Assembly: GCF_017498505.1 (NCBI RefSeq) | Contig: NZ_CP071798.1 | Span: 3,893,501 to 3,957,500 of the forward strand | Source of the DNA: Sporosarcina sp. Te-1 | Lineage (GTDB): Bacteria; Bacillota; Bacilli; Bacillales_A; Planococcaceae | Direction of reading: 5' to 3' | Length of the DNA stretch: 64,000 nucleotides | In this document: piece after piece, positions 54,012 through 64,000 of the stretch | How positions within the stretch are numbered: position 1 is the first letter of the stretch | How the letters are laid out: each line of letters starts with the position of its first letter | Notes under the pieces: generated by a model | The model's input: the letters and a program-made list of their open reading frames with translations, nothing else | What the model was told of the DNA's origin: nothing | Database searches by the model: none | Position numbers and translations under genes: made by a program

Positions 54012-55269
54012 ATGGAAGAAATGGAAATGAAGAAGAAAATAGAAGTGAGGAATGTATCTAAGATATTCGGCAAGAACAGTAAACGTGCCGCTCAACTTCT
54101 GAATGAAGGGAAATCCAAAGCGGAAATCCTGAAGCAGACAGGAACGACAGTCGGCGTAAAAAGCGCGACGTTCGATGTGTATGACGGCGAAATTTTCGTC
54201 ATCATGGGATTATCGGGCAGTGGGAAGTCCACACTTGTTCGGATGTTTAATCGTCTCATTGAACCAACAGCCGGCGCCATCCAGATCGATGGAGAAGATA
54301 TCGTAAGGATGAATAAAGAGCAATTACGCAACGTCAGGCGGAAAAAAATCGGAATGGTGTTTCAGAACTTTGCACTCTTTCCGCATAAAACCATTTTGGA
54401 AAACACCGAGTATGGCTTGGAAATCCAAGGCGTGGCAAAGACAGATTGCCAGATGAAAGCAAAAGAATCCCTTCGACTGGTGGGATTGGCGGGTTATGAA
54501 GACCAATATCCGAATCAATTGAGCGGGGGCATGCAGCAGCGGGTCGGTTTGGCCAGGGCTCTGGCAAACGATCCAGATGTTCTTCTTATGGATGAGGCGT
54601 TCAGCGCGCTGGACCCATTAATCCGGAAAGATATGCAGGACGAATTATTGCAATTGCATCATGATATGGGCAAGACCATCATCTTCATCACGCATGATCT
54701 GGATGAAGCACTCCGGATCGGGGATCGAATTGCCTTGATGAAGGACGGGGATATCGTTCAAATTGGTTCGCCGGAAGAGATTTTGATGAGTCCTTCCAAT
54801 GAATACGTTGAAAAATTTGTTGAAGATGTCGATCTTTCCAAAGTATTGACGGCGGGCCATATCATGAAGAAGGCGGATACCGTACAAGTTGACCGAGGAC
54901 CAAGGGTTGCATTGCGTCTAATGAAGCAGCTTCGGATTTCTTCTATCTATGTCGTTGATAAAGGAAATCGGCTGCTTGGGGCTGTTACCGCCCAAGATAC
55001 TGTGGCAGCTTCTGAATCCGGCGCTTCGTTGGATGAAGTGTTGATTAAGGATGTGCCAACAACGTCTGCGGATACGGTCTTGACGGAGCTGTTTGATACG
55101 GTTTCGACAACGCCTATTCCTATGGCGGTGGTCGATGAACAGAATCACTTGGAAGGTATCATCATCCGGGGCGCGTTGATTGGTGCATTGGCTGGAGATG
55201 GCCAGTTCATCAATGAAAGCCGGACAGTGGAAGAAGACATGGAACCAGCGGGAATGGGGGTGGCCAGCA

Positions 55270-55277
<8 letters not shown>
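54012..55277 (+). CDS. opuAA: OpuAA glycine betaine/proline betaine ABC ATPase
   Basis: The 421-residue ATPase has Walker A GLSGSGKST near residue 66, QNFALFPHKT near 118, signature LSGGMQQRVGLARAL near 172, Walker B VLLMDEAFSALD near 191 and two C-terminal CBS domains (from ITAGHIMKKAD-like, here LTAGHIMKKAD, near 281). CBS domains sense ionic strength in this family. The N-terminal FGKNSKRAAQLLNEGKSK segment is typical of OpuAA. AAGGAG precedes the ATG. The stop overlaps opuAB by eight bases. Confidence 0.95.
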
Positions 55278-57035
<1,758 letters not shown>

Positions 57036-57053
57036 GTTTGGGGATATTCTATA

Positions 57054-57097
57054 GCAGGTGGAGAAAAGCAAATCGCTTTTCTCCACCTGCTTTTTTA
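57054..57097 (+). terminator. Terminator of the opuA operon
   Basis: GCAGGTGGAGAAAAGC pairs with GCTTTTCTCCACCTGC around a short loop and is followed by TTTTTTA. Confidence 0.92.
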
Positions 57098-57146
57098 TTG
57101 CATGCGAAGGCTGCACGGTTTTACTTCGCGTAGCTTTCAGCAACCG

Positions 57147-57792
57147 CTCGTAAGTAAGTGTCGACTTCTCATAAGTTCCAGCGGACCGCTCGTAAGTACG
57201 TAGCGACCTCTCATAAGTGCCGTAGCACCGCTCGTAAGTACGGGGACCTCTCATAAGTTCCGTCGAATCGCTCGAAAGTACCCGGCGACCTCTCTTAAGT
57301 CTGTTGCAACTTCTCGTAAGTGCTGGCGCACCGCTCGTATGTACATGGTGACCGCTCGTAAGTTCCGTCACGCCGCTCATAAGTACGCAGCGACATCTCA
57401 TAAGTTCCATCGTAATGCTCGTAAGTACGTTGCATCTTCTAGCAAGTTCTGTTTTTCTGCTTGTTAATTCGTAGTGATCTCTCGCAAGTCCTGACGAATA
57501 GCTCATAAATACATGTCGACCTCTCATAAGTCCGGTGAACCGCTCATAAGTACGAGGTGACTTCTCGTATGTACCGTCGCACCGCCCGTAAGTACTCAGT
57601 GACCTCTTATAAGTTCCAGCGCACAGCTTATAAGTACGCAGTGATCTCTCGTAAGTGCCAGCACACCGCTCGTAAGTACGCAGTGACCTCTCATAAGTTC
57701 CAGCGCACAGCTCATAAGTACACAGTGATCTCTCGTAAGTGCCAGCACACCGCTCGTAAGTACCCAGCGACTCTCAAAAGTCCCGGCAATCG
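57147..57792. repeat. Tandem array of about 31 copies of a 21-bp unit
   Basis: The unit is CTC(G/A)TAAGT(A/T)C plus ten variable bases; 27 of the 31 units that I counted are exactly 21 bases and the rest 19-20. Two unit types alternate (one like CTCGTAAGTACGCAGTGACCT, the other like CTCATAAGTTCCAGCGCACAG with variants), giving a 42-bp period, and the last units repeat with an 84-bp period almost exactly. There are no spacers as in CRISPR. Frames over it are open on both strands (heptads like TYERSLR on the minus strand), but no start with a ribosome-binding site is convincing. Confidence 0.9.
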
Positions 57793-58269
57793 TTCCCTCT
57801 CCACTTTCAGCGAACCACTCGTGATTCTCCCAAAATTGAAGGAGAATAACAGGGTTATTGTAACATTGCAGTCGTATACCTAAGCACTCTTCGTTCGCTT
57901 TCATATGGTAAGTATGAGCTCTCAATTCTGAGGGCTGATCTACGGGAGGAACTCCCGGACTGCGGATGGGACTGCCTATCGGCAATCCGGCAGAATATCG
58001 AGTAGCGGAGGAAGATCATTTCTGCGCCACCAGAAGCGACAGCTTCATTTGTGGGACGGCCTGTCGTTTGTGTTACCTGCATTTGATAGGACAAGCGACC
58101 CGGTGAAATTGATCACCCTCATTTGCTTACACTTTCTTTGCCTTTTCACCTCCTTCCTTTTGGCAGGGAAGGTGACTCGGCTCCCACACAGTAAAGCCTC
58201 GGAGGAGAAATTCCTCTGAGGCTATTTTTTGACTGTGCTTCTCATCCCGACCCGATCCCAGATAATGAA
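57793..58269. other. Intergenic stretch after the array
   Basis: I see no gene. There are several small hairpins, for example GGAGGAACTCCCGG near 57952 and a CACCTTCCC/GGGAAGGTG-like pair near 58150. A minus-strand GGAGGTGAAAAGG near 58150 is followed only by a 25-codon frame. Confidence 0.45.
58195..58230. terminator. Terminator, both strands
   Basis: AGCCTCGGAGGA pairs with TCCTCTGAGGCT with one mismatch, followed by ATTTTTT. It may end the minus-strand gene at 58270 or transcripts from the array. Confidence 0.7.
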
Positions 58270-58482
58270 TTATTTTGTGGTCCTAAAATATTCTGCCACC
58301 TGCGTTACCCGAACTTTACCTTTGTCGAGTTCGTGGTAAATGCCACGGCTGTCTGTAAAGAAAATATATCGCCCGCGCTCGCTTTGAACCAGGGACACCG
58401 CTTGTTCCATTGAGTCCAGGTGGACAAACCTCCGGATGTAATGCTCTTCATCAAAAAAGTAGGTAATTTTGAATTCTTTCAT
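58270..58482 (-). CDS. Small hypothetical protein
   Basis: The 70-residue protein (starting KEFKITYFFDEEHYIRRFVH) is soluble, acidic and charged, with RYIFFTDSRGIYHELDKGKV near residue 38. I do not recognise the family. AGGAGAGG lies upstream of the ATG at 58482; the longer frame to 58581 has none. It is divergent from the rsbQ-like gene. Confidence 0.65.
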   Translation of the reverse strand: MKEFKITYFFDEEHYIRRFVHLDSMEQAVSLVQSERGRYIFFTDSRGIYHELDKGKVRVTQVAEYFRTTK

Positions 58483-58635
58483 CAAATTGTCCTCTCCTGA
58501 CATGCGAAATGTATGTACATCGTACTGAATCCGAAACTCATGTTGCAAGCGCCAAGAATTTTCCAATACCACATGAAACATTTAGTATTCTTATGATAGA
58601 ATGAAAGCATTATTGAAGATAAAGGGTGAAAGCCA

Positions 58636-59439
58636 TTGAGCAGCAGGGAAAGGAATCATGTAACGGTTTTAGGAAACGGAGAAAAAACGATCGTCTTCGC
58701 TCACGGTTTTGGCTGCGACCAGACGGTGTGGCGACGGATCGTGCCAGCATTTGAGAACGACTATCGTATCGTTCTATTCGATTACACTGGTTCGGGCAGC
58801 AGTGATAAGACGTTGTATTCCAAGGAGCGGTACAGTTCCTTGGACGGTTATGCGCTGGATGTGATGGACATTGCGGAGGAATTGAATTTGGCCCATGTTA
58901 TTTTCGTTGGACATTCCGTTTCCAGCATGATTGGGGCTATCGCCTCTATCGAACGTCCCGACCTGATGGACCAGTTGATCATGATTGGGCCATCCCCGCG
59001 TTACTTGAACGACGGGGCATACCATGGAGGTTTTGAAAGAGAAGATATCAACGAGTTGCTTGACATGATGGAACTGAATTATAAGGAATGGGCGAAATAT
59101 TTGGCGCCGGTCGTGATGAAAAATGAAGAACGACCAGAGCTCACATCTAATTTTGAAAAGACCTTATGTGAAAACGATCCAATCATTGCGAGGCGCTTTG
59201 CGGAAGTGACGTTTACTTCAGATGTGAGAGACCGGCTGGACGATGTGGTAGTTCCGACCTTAATTATGCAGACACGTGAAGACGCCATTTCTCCGATTGA
59301 GGTTGGAGAATATGTGCATTCACATATTAAAGGAAGCGAGTTTGTGTTAATGGATGCGAAAGGCCATAATCCGCACATCAGCGATCCAGAGGAGACCATT
59401 CAAGTGCTCCGTGATTATCTTACTGGAGACAACCATTAA
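58636..59439 (+). CDS. rsbQ: RsbQ-like alpha/beta hydrolase
   Basis: The 267-residue protein is an alpha/beta hydrolase of the RsbQ/KAI2 group. The oxyanion motif FAHGFGCDQTVWR is near residue 21, the nucleophile Ser94 in VGHSVSSMIG, Asp216 in QTREDAISP and His244 in KGHNPHIS form the triad. In B. subtilis RsbQ is needed by the PAS domain of RsbP to activate SigB in energy stress, probably through a small ligand. The start is TTG with AAAGGGTGAAAG upstream. Here the next gene, two bases on, is a PAS-GGDEF protein rather than RsbP. Confidence 0.9.
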   Translation: MSSRERNHVTVLGNGEKTIVFAHGFGCDQTVWRRIVPAFENDYRIVLFDYTGSGSSDKTLYSKERYSSLDGYALDVMDIAEELNLAHVIFVGHSVSSMIGAIASIERPDLMDQLIMIGPSPRYLNDGAYHGGFEREDINELLDMMELNYKEWAKYLAPVVMKNEERPELTSNFEKTLCENDPIIARRFAEVTFTSDVRDRLDDVVVPTLIMQTREDAISPIEVGEYVHSHIKGSEFVLMDAKGHNPHISDPEETIQVLRDYLTGDNH

Positions 59440-59441
59440 AA

Positions 59442-60404
59442 ATGGATGCACAGTTGAACTTTGCGCCGTGCGGCTATTTAGTCCTAACGGAGGACTGGCA
59501 TATCCTTGACATAAATCAAACACTGAAAGAGATGTTGGGCATCGACAATGCGCCGGAAAACATGCGGGATATACTGACGGTTCCTTCAAAGGTCTATTTC
59601 CAGACGTATTTTGTACCGGTCATCCATATTCATGGTAGGGTGGAGGAACTCTATTTGACGTTAAAAGGGAAGCAGGGGCCGCTTCCGGTCTTAATGAGTG
59701 CACGCGAACGGAACAGCCGGTATGAATGCGTCCTCATGCAGATGAGTATTCGAGATGAATATGAAAATGAATTGCTTGTGGCAAAGCGAAACGCCGAACA
59801 AATTCAGCAAGAAACCGACAAGGCATATAACACCCTGCTAGGCTTGATGAATGAGGTACAGGAGAAACAGCAGGAATTGATGGATCTGAATCATCGCCTG
59901 CAAACAATGGCGACGACCGATCCGTTAACCGGTTTGTACAATCGACGAGTTTTTCAAGAACGGCTGGCAGAACAAATCGAAAAGGCGGCTGAAAAACACA
60001 CTGTCTTTTCGGTACTGCTTTTTGATATAGACTATTTTAAGACGGTGAACGATACGTACGGCCATAATGTCGGCGATGAGGTATTGAAAGAACTGGCCGA
60101 AAAAATCAAGGGACAAATACCTGTCCAATCTACAACCGCCCGGATTGGCGGAGAAGAGTTCGCCATCATTCAACTAGAAGCAGACCAGGCCTCATCCTCC
60201 GCTTTCGCAGAGAAACTGAGACAACATATTGCAACCTCCATTTGGCGCAGCAAAGCTATTACTATCAGTATCGGCATTGCCACCTACCAGGAGGGTGATA
60301 CTGCGGAAAGTATGTATATCCGGGCCGACAGCGCATTGTATACCTCTAAACGTTCTGGACGGAACCGCGTAGCAAGAGATACTAGACAGTCCATGCCGCG
60401 CTAA
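59442..60404 (+). CDS. PAS-GGDEF diguanylate cyclase linked to RsbQ
   Basis: The 320-residue protein has an N-terminal PAS domain (ACGYLVLTEDWHILDINQTL-like, residues 5-105), a coiled coil (about 108-155, MNEVQEKQQELMDLNHRLQ) and a C-terminal GGDEF domain starting TTDPLTGLYNRRVF near 158. The active-site motif is GGEEF at residues 236-240, so c-di-GMP synthesis is expected; there is no RxxD inhibitory site nine residues before it (PVQS instead). It starts two bases after rsbQ with GGAG in the end of that gene, so the two are translated together. The PAS domain is probably the sensor of the RsbQ product. Confidence 0.9.
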   Translation: MDAQLNFAPCGYLVLTEDWHILDINQTLKEMLGIDNAPENMRDILTVPSKVYFQTYFVPVIHIHGRVEELYLTLKGKQGPLPVLMSARERNSRYECVLMQMSIRDEYENELLVAKRNAEQIQQETDKAYNTLLGLMNEVQEKQQELMDLNHRLQTMATTDPLTGLYNRRVFQERLAEQIEKAAEKHTVFSVLLFDIDYFKTVNDTYGHNVGDEVLKELAEKIKGQIPVQSTTARIGGEEFAIIQLEADQASSSAFAEKLRQHIATSIWRSKAITISIGIATYQEGDTAESMYIRADSALYTSKRSGRNRVARDTRQSMPR

Positions 60405-60432
60405 AGAAGAATGCACGGCATAGGACTCATTT

Positions 60433-61233
60433 TTATTGCTCACCCTCCTGGTCTTTTCGCGGGATATTGCGCAAATCGATAACAATTGGTTTCTTATCCG
60501 GCTCTCCATTTGTTACGTACAAGTTTGAATCTGCTGTCTCCGTCTCCTCGGCCAGGGCATCTTGGCGGTCCATTTGGCTTTCTTGGAACACGGTCGGCAC
60601 GATGTCTATCCGATTTTCAGTTGGATGGTCTTCCTCTGCGTTGTGTTCATAGTAATCCCGAATCAATTCCTTCTCCCGTTCACTCTGCGGATAGCCGCGG
60701 GTCGAAGCGTCACGTCCTGTATCGTGATCCCCTTCAAATCGGGTATGATCAAACAACACTTCACCACCGGCACGGCCAAATGGCCTCTGATTTTCCATGT
60801 TATCTCGCTTCAGCAAATTGCCAGTGTTCTCTTCCTCGGTTGCATTCACTTGTTTCTTTCTTTCGTTATTGCGTTTATCCGCATACACTTCATAAACCGT
60901 TCTTTCAAGTGTTCCATCGATATATAACACATACTTGCCATTCTCGACTTCTTGGTAATATCGTTTTGCTTCCGCAGAATCAAATCCCGCTTCCACGAGC
61001 ATCGTTTCAACGGGGTCCTCACCCGATAGGAAACCGATAAACCGATCGAACCAAGACGACGGCTCTGACTTGATTTCCTCGGATGTACGGTGCCGCAATA
61101 CTGAAACAGCGGACTCTTCTTTTGCGATAACGTATATGCGCGCCGGGTCAATCCCTTTATGTTCCAATTCATTGATTTCTGAAGACAATTCATTCAAATT
61201 GTCGTATAGCCCAATAAACGTTTTATCCTCCAT
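60433..61233 (-). CDS. General stress protein, YflT (17M) domain with acidic tail
   Basis: The 266-residue protein starts EDKTFIGLYDNLNELSSEIN, the standard general-stress 17M/YflT domain (residues 1-110, including IYVIAKEESAVSVL near 33 and GKYVLYIDG near 98). The rest is hydrophilic, low complexity and highly charged, probably disordered, with a short C-terminal motif PIVIDLRNIPRKDQ. AAGGAGGTG precedes the ATG at 61233; the longer frame to 61473 lacks one. A SigB-like promoter lies upstream, and RsbQ is two genes away, supporting a stress role. The molecular function is unknown. Confidence 0.83.
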   Translation of the reverse strand: MEDKTFIGLYDNLNELSSEINELEHKGIDPARIYVIAKEESAVSVLRHRTSEEIKSEPSSWFDRFIGFLSGEDPVETMLVEAGFDSAEAKRYYQEVENGKYVLYIDGTLERTVYEVYADKRNNERKKQVNATEEENTGNLLKRDNMENQRPFGRAGGEVLFDHTRFEGDHDTGRDASTRGYPQSEREKELIRDYYEHNAEEDHPTENRIDIVPTVFQESQMDRQDALAEETETADSNLYVTNGEPDKKPIVIDLRNIPRKDQEGEQ

Positions 61234-61265
61234 CGCTTGCACCTCCTTCATTCCGTACCATTTAT

Positions 61266-61291
61266 TTACCCAGGCAGCGATAAAGGGAAAC
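61266..61291 (-). promoter_or_regulatory. SigB-like promoter of the general stress gene
   Basis: On the minus strand GTTTCC is followed after 14 bases by GGGTAA, close to the SigB consensus GTTTAA-N12-15-GGGTAT, 33 bases upstream of the start codon. Confidence 0.5.
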
Positions 61292-61451
61292 TTAGGAAAA
61301 AAGGTAGAGTCGACGCGATTTCTTGAATCGAGGAAACGATAGATTTTATCTGGGAGTTTCAATAAAAAAGGACTTTCCACATACAAATGAACCCTATTTT
61401 TGTTGTATGATAGAACGTATGACTTCATTTTTTGAGGAAGGAGAATGTCTG

Positions 61452-64000
61452 ATGGAACAGATGAAGGCCGCATGCCGTTTGGAACTGACTCAGCGGGCCC
61501 GGAAAGAGATTGGCAGATGGGTGCTCGATGAAGTGAGTTTTTTCGCCATGCAAGATTATTTTGACGTCTACATAGAAAAAATGCCGGCTAAACAGGATGT
61601 TATGACGTTCTCCTTCTTCTTTGACAATGAAACGAACGGTCCTTTGTCCCGGCTGTTGGATGAACGGGTTGCGATTATGGAATGCGTCATGAAAAATGAA
61701 GGATTCGTGGCGCTTTCATTCCGGGTAAAAGGCCGCCGGGAACCAGTCGGGACGAATCGGCGCTTGCCGGCCCGTTTGAAATTCCAAGTGGGCAAGGCGG
61801 GTCAGCCCATGCCGATTCAGTTGTACACTAGTCTACGGGAGCTGCCGATCGCCGAGGAACGATCTGCATATGTGGAAAAAAGGATTGCCAGTTGGGAAGG
61901 ATACTTGCGGATCGAAGAAAAGAATGCAGATGTCGCGGATATTACGGCTCGCTTTTCACAAGTGGCAGTCAATGAGGATTTCACCCAAGCCACTTTCACT
62001 TGCGGAGGATTGGAAGCGAAGGATTGGAAAGCTATCGCAGGCTTCAGTGCAAAATGGAAAGGTTCGGGAGACGATTTTGGATACGTTATCGATGTGAATC
62101 GGTCTAAACGGACAGTGAAGATTGAGTTAAAACGGCATTATCAGGCGCTTGCCCGTCGTGGTTCTCTCGTTCCGTCTGGGAAGGAGACAGAAATTGTCTT
62201 CAGCAATTTTGCCGAATTGAGCCAGATCAGGAGATTACGGAAAGGGTTTAAGGATTTGCAGGATGGCTTCGCGGCAAATCCAAACTTAGAAAAGATCCTG
62301 TTTGAAGAGCGGCCTGTCGTTCAAATTACGAATAAGAAAGCCGAGCTTGATTTTCACCATCCTCTCAATGAATTCCAACGGGAAGCCGTTGTCGGTGCCA
62401 TGTCGGCAAACGATTTATATGTCATTCAAGGGCCGCCCGGGACAGGGAAAACGACGGTTATCTCGGAATTATGCCTTCAGCTCGTGAAGGCAGGCATGCG
62501 GACGTTAGTCGCTTCGCAATCCAATCTTGCCGTCGATAACGCGTTAGGCCGCCTGCTTTCCGATTCCGGTATCCGGATACTGCGTTACGGCCGGACGGAA
62601 AGCATCGAAGAGGAGGGCAAGCGGTTTATTGAAGAAAATGTGGCTCACTATTGGAAAGAAGAAACGTTAGCTGCTGTAAATGGCCAGCGAAAAGCCCGGT
62701 CCGAAAGAATGGATTCCATCGCCAAGGAAATTGCTGAGAGCGAACAGGCCTTGGAAAAATGGCAAACAGAGCTTTCCGTATTGGAAGAGGCGAAGAAGAG
62801 AAAAAGGGAAGCGAGGCAGGAACACGAAGAACTGTCGGCTGCTTTGCAAGCGGTTGAGCAAAAATTACTTGAAGCTGCAGGGCAGCGTGAGGAATATGAG
62901 CTGGAACAAGTCCGTTTAGAAGGGGAAATGAAGCAGCTCGATGAAACGATAGCCCGTCTTGAAATGGACATTCAGTCGTTGCATTTGGATGAGCCCATGC
63001 AACAGGAAATGGATGCTGTCAAAGATAAAGTGGAAGTATTCCGGCAAGTCATGCGCTTCTATGAAACGAAAAATGCCATCGAAGCAGCCAAGCTTCTCCT
63101 CAACCGGATCAAGAACGATATAAATGAGAACATCAATAGACGGAACATCCTGCGTCAACTGAAGGAAGAGTTAGCACCTATTGGTGAGTTGCCGGCCCTT
63201 TTGGAAAAAGTGAAGTCTTTTCCGTATGATCCCTCTCTGCCGCTGAAGCTTGAAATCAATTCATTGCATAAACATCTGGCGACAGTACGAAACGGAACAT
63301 ACACATATGAGTTCCAAGAATGGAAAGGTGTTTTTGAACGGCTTGAGAACGGCATTTCCCATTTAGAAGGCATTCTTAGAACGAATGGATATCCGCTAGA
63401 CTCTATTCAGAGCAAGAATAGCGATTTGTACCGGACTGCGGATGAAATGCATGATATGATCGACGCCATTGGGCGTTTCATTAAGACGAAAAGTCCACAA
63501 ATCTCAAGACTCCAGCCTGGACAAAAAGCGGCGCTTTTCAACCGGATTGCTGAAAACCTCGCCTACTTGTATGGCAAACTGGAAGAAGTGACAGGCCATG
63601 CGAACGGAATCAAAGAAGCTGCACAGGCCCAAGCTGTGTCGATGTTTCAGTCCATCAAAAGGGAACTCGTGATGGAACTTGATGATTCAGTAGCTGAGCT
63701 GGAGCACGATGCTATCCAGTTCGAAGCCGATATAGTCGCACATGGCGAACAACTCGAGCTATTGGAGCAGGAACGTGATCAATTGGCTCCTCTTGTCACA
63801 GGACAAGAAGATCTCCTGGTCCTCCAGGCCGAACTGGTAGAAGGGGAAAAGAAGCTGGTTCAGAATGAACAGCGTCTTGCCCAGTTACGACAGGCGCAAA
63901 CCCAATTGGAGATGGGGCGCACTACACTTGCCGATGCAACCGCCAACTTGGAAAGGATTCAGGAAAAGCTGGACGGATTGGAGCAGTTGCAACTGGACAT
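61452..64000 (+). CDS. Large SF1-type helicase/AAA protein with coiled-coil insert, 5' part
   Basis: The frame stays open to the end of the window (850 codons seen). Residues 1-310 form an N-terminal region of unknown fold. The Walker A motif IQGPPGTGKTT is at residue 325, followed by SQSNLAVDNALGRLL near 355 and RYGRTE near 377, as in SF1 helicases of the UPF1/AAA_11 type. From about residue 410 to the end, long heptad-rich helices (LEKWQTELSVLEEAKKRKRE, YELEQVRLEGEMKQLDETIA) predict an extended coiled-coil insert; Walker B and other motifs must lie beyond the window. AAGGAG is eight bases before the ATG. Confidence 0.85.
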   Translation, partial: MEQMKAACRLELTQRARKEIGRWVLDEVSFFAMQDYFDVYIEKMPAKQDVMTFSFFFDNETNGPLSRLLDERVAIMECVMKNEGFVALSFRVKGRREPVGTNRRLPARLKFQVGKAGQPMPIQLYTSLRELPIAEERSAYVEKRIASWEGYLRIEEKNADVADITARFSQVAVNEDFTQATFTCGGLEAKDWKAIAGFSAKWKGSGDDFGYVIDVNRSKRTVKIELKRHYQALARRGSLVPSGKETEIVFSNFAELSQIRRLRKGFKDLQDGFAANPNLEKILFEERPVVQITNKKAELDFHHPLNEFQREAVVGAMSANDLYVIQGPPGTGKTTVISELCLQLVKAGMRTLVASQSNLAVDNALGRLLSDSGIRILRYGRTESIEEEGKRFIEENVAHYWKEETLAAVNGQRKARSERMDSIAKEIAESEQALEKWQTELSVLEEAKKRKREARQEHEELSAALQAVEQKLLEAAGQREEYELEQVRLEGEMKQLDETIARLEMDIQSLHLDEPMQQEMDAVKDKVEVFRQVMRFYETKNAIEAAKLLLNRIKNDINENINRRNILRQLKEELAPIGELPALLEKVKSFPYDPSLPLKLEINSLHKHLATVRNGTYTYEFQEWKGVFERLENGISHLEGILRTNGYPLDSIQSKNSDLYRTADEMHDMIDAIGRFIKTKSPQISRLQPGQKAALFNRIAENLAYLYGKLEEVTGHANGIKEAAQAQAVSMFQSIKRELVMELDDSVAELEHDAIQFEADIVAHGEQLELLEQERDQLAPLVTGQEDLLVLQAELVEGEKKLVQNEQRLAQLRQAQTQLEMGRTTLADATANLERIQEKLDGLEQLQLD

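Noticed and set aside
57147..57792. CRISPR array
   Set aside because: Units are contiguous 21-mers with variable bases inside the unit; there are no unique spacers of 25-40 bases and no cas genes nearby.
57855..58094. 79-codon minus-strand frame after the repeat array
   Set aside because: No ribosome-binding site at its start and no recognisable composition; the nearby GGAGGTG leads only to a 25-codon frame.

Overview
The window looks like the chromosome of a spore-forming, low-to-medium G+C Bacillota of the Bacillales. Sporosarcina or another Planococcaceae is my best guess, from overall similarity only. Supporting signs are strong GGAGG-type ribosome-binding sites, frequent TTG/GTG starts, a CdaS-type diadenylate cyclase, DUF4183 proteins of the kind found in spore formers, an OpuA betaine transporter, an RsbQ homologue and a SigB-like promoter. 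I saw no rRNA, tRNA, CRISPR array or prophage.

Layout. 0-7.3 kb: an amino-sugar/tagatose-type catabolic operon (GntR regulator, class II aldolase, PfkB kinase, SIS isomerase/deaminase, ROK protein), then a truncated IS1182-type element, an MsmX/UgpC-type ABC ATPase and a PucR-type regulator. 7.4-16.6 kb: an unrecognised anchored protein, a secreted papain-like protein, an RRNPP-type quorum-sensing regulator whose stop codon overlaps a tiny secreted pro-peptide gene, a guanidine-I riboswitch with two SMR exporter genes, a two-component system followed by a frameshifted CcdA/DsbD-like gene, a diadenylate cyclase and a 2Fe-2S ferredoxin. 16.9-22.7 kb: an M14 peptidase and a VanR-VanS-VanY-like set without vanHAX. 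22.9-28.5 kb: a full IS1182-type element sitting in the hairpin of an older relative, an MFS exporter with a divergent TrmB regulator, and a second, truncated IS1182-type element.

28.5-41 kb is a fluid, partly decaying zone. It holds two DUF4183 genes, a DeoR/DMT/phosphoesterase operon, a DMT transporter behind a promoter and a possible attenuator, a uridine phosphorylase, a MATE transporter, and at least six gene relics (dipeptide epimerase, DUF819, two CocE C-terminal fragments, YdcZ, 3-hydroxyisobutyrate dehydrogenase-like).

41.9-53.2 kb is a metal-handling block: multicopper oxidase, SLH protein, a sulfite/nitrite reductase-like protein, CzrA/CzcD-like genes, CopB, a glutaredoxin-like protein, CsoR, CopZ and CopA. 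It contains several 17-bp ATACC...GGTAT-type sites that look like CsoR operators. 53.2-57.1 kb is a GbsR/OpcR-type regulator divergent from opuAA-AB-AC, with a perfect inverted repeat between them. 57.1-57.8 kb is a tandem array of about 31 copies of a 21-bp unit. 58.3-64 kb holds an RsbQ hydrolase coupled to a PAS-GGDEF cyclase, a YflT-type general stress protein behind a SigB-like promoter, and the first 850 codons of a large SF1-type helicase.

The most interesting candidates are the RRNPP regulator/pro-peptide pair (9.9-11.3 kb), RsbQ paired with a diguanylate cyclase rather than the RsbP phosphatase (58.6-60.4 kb), the 21-bp array, the hairpin-nested IS1182 element, and the attenuator-like leader of a DMT transporter.
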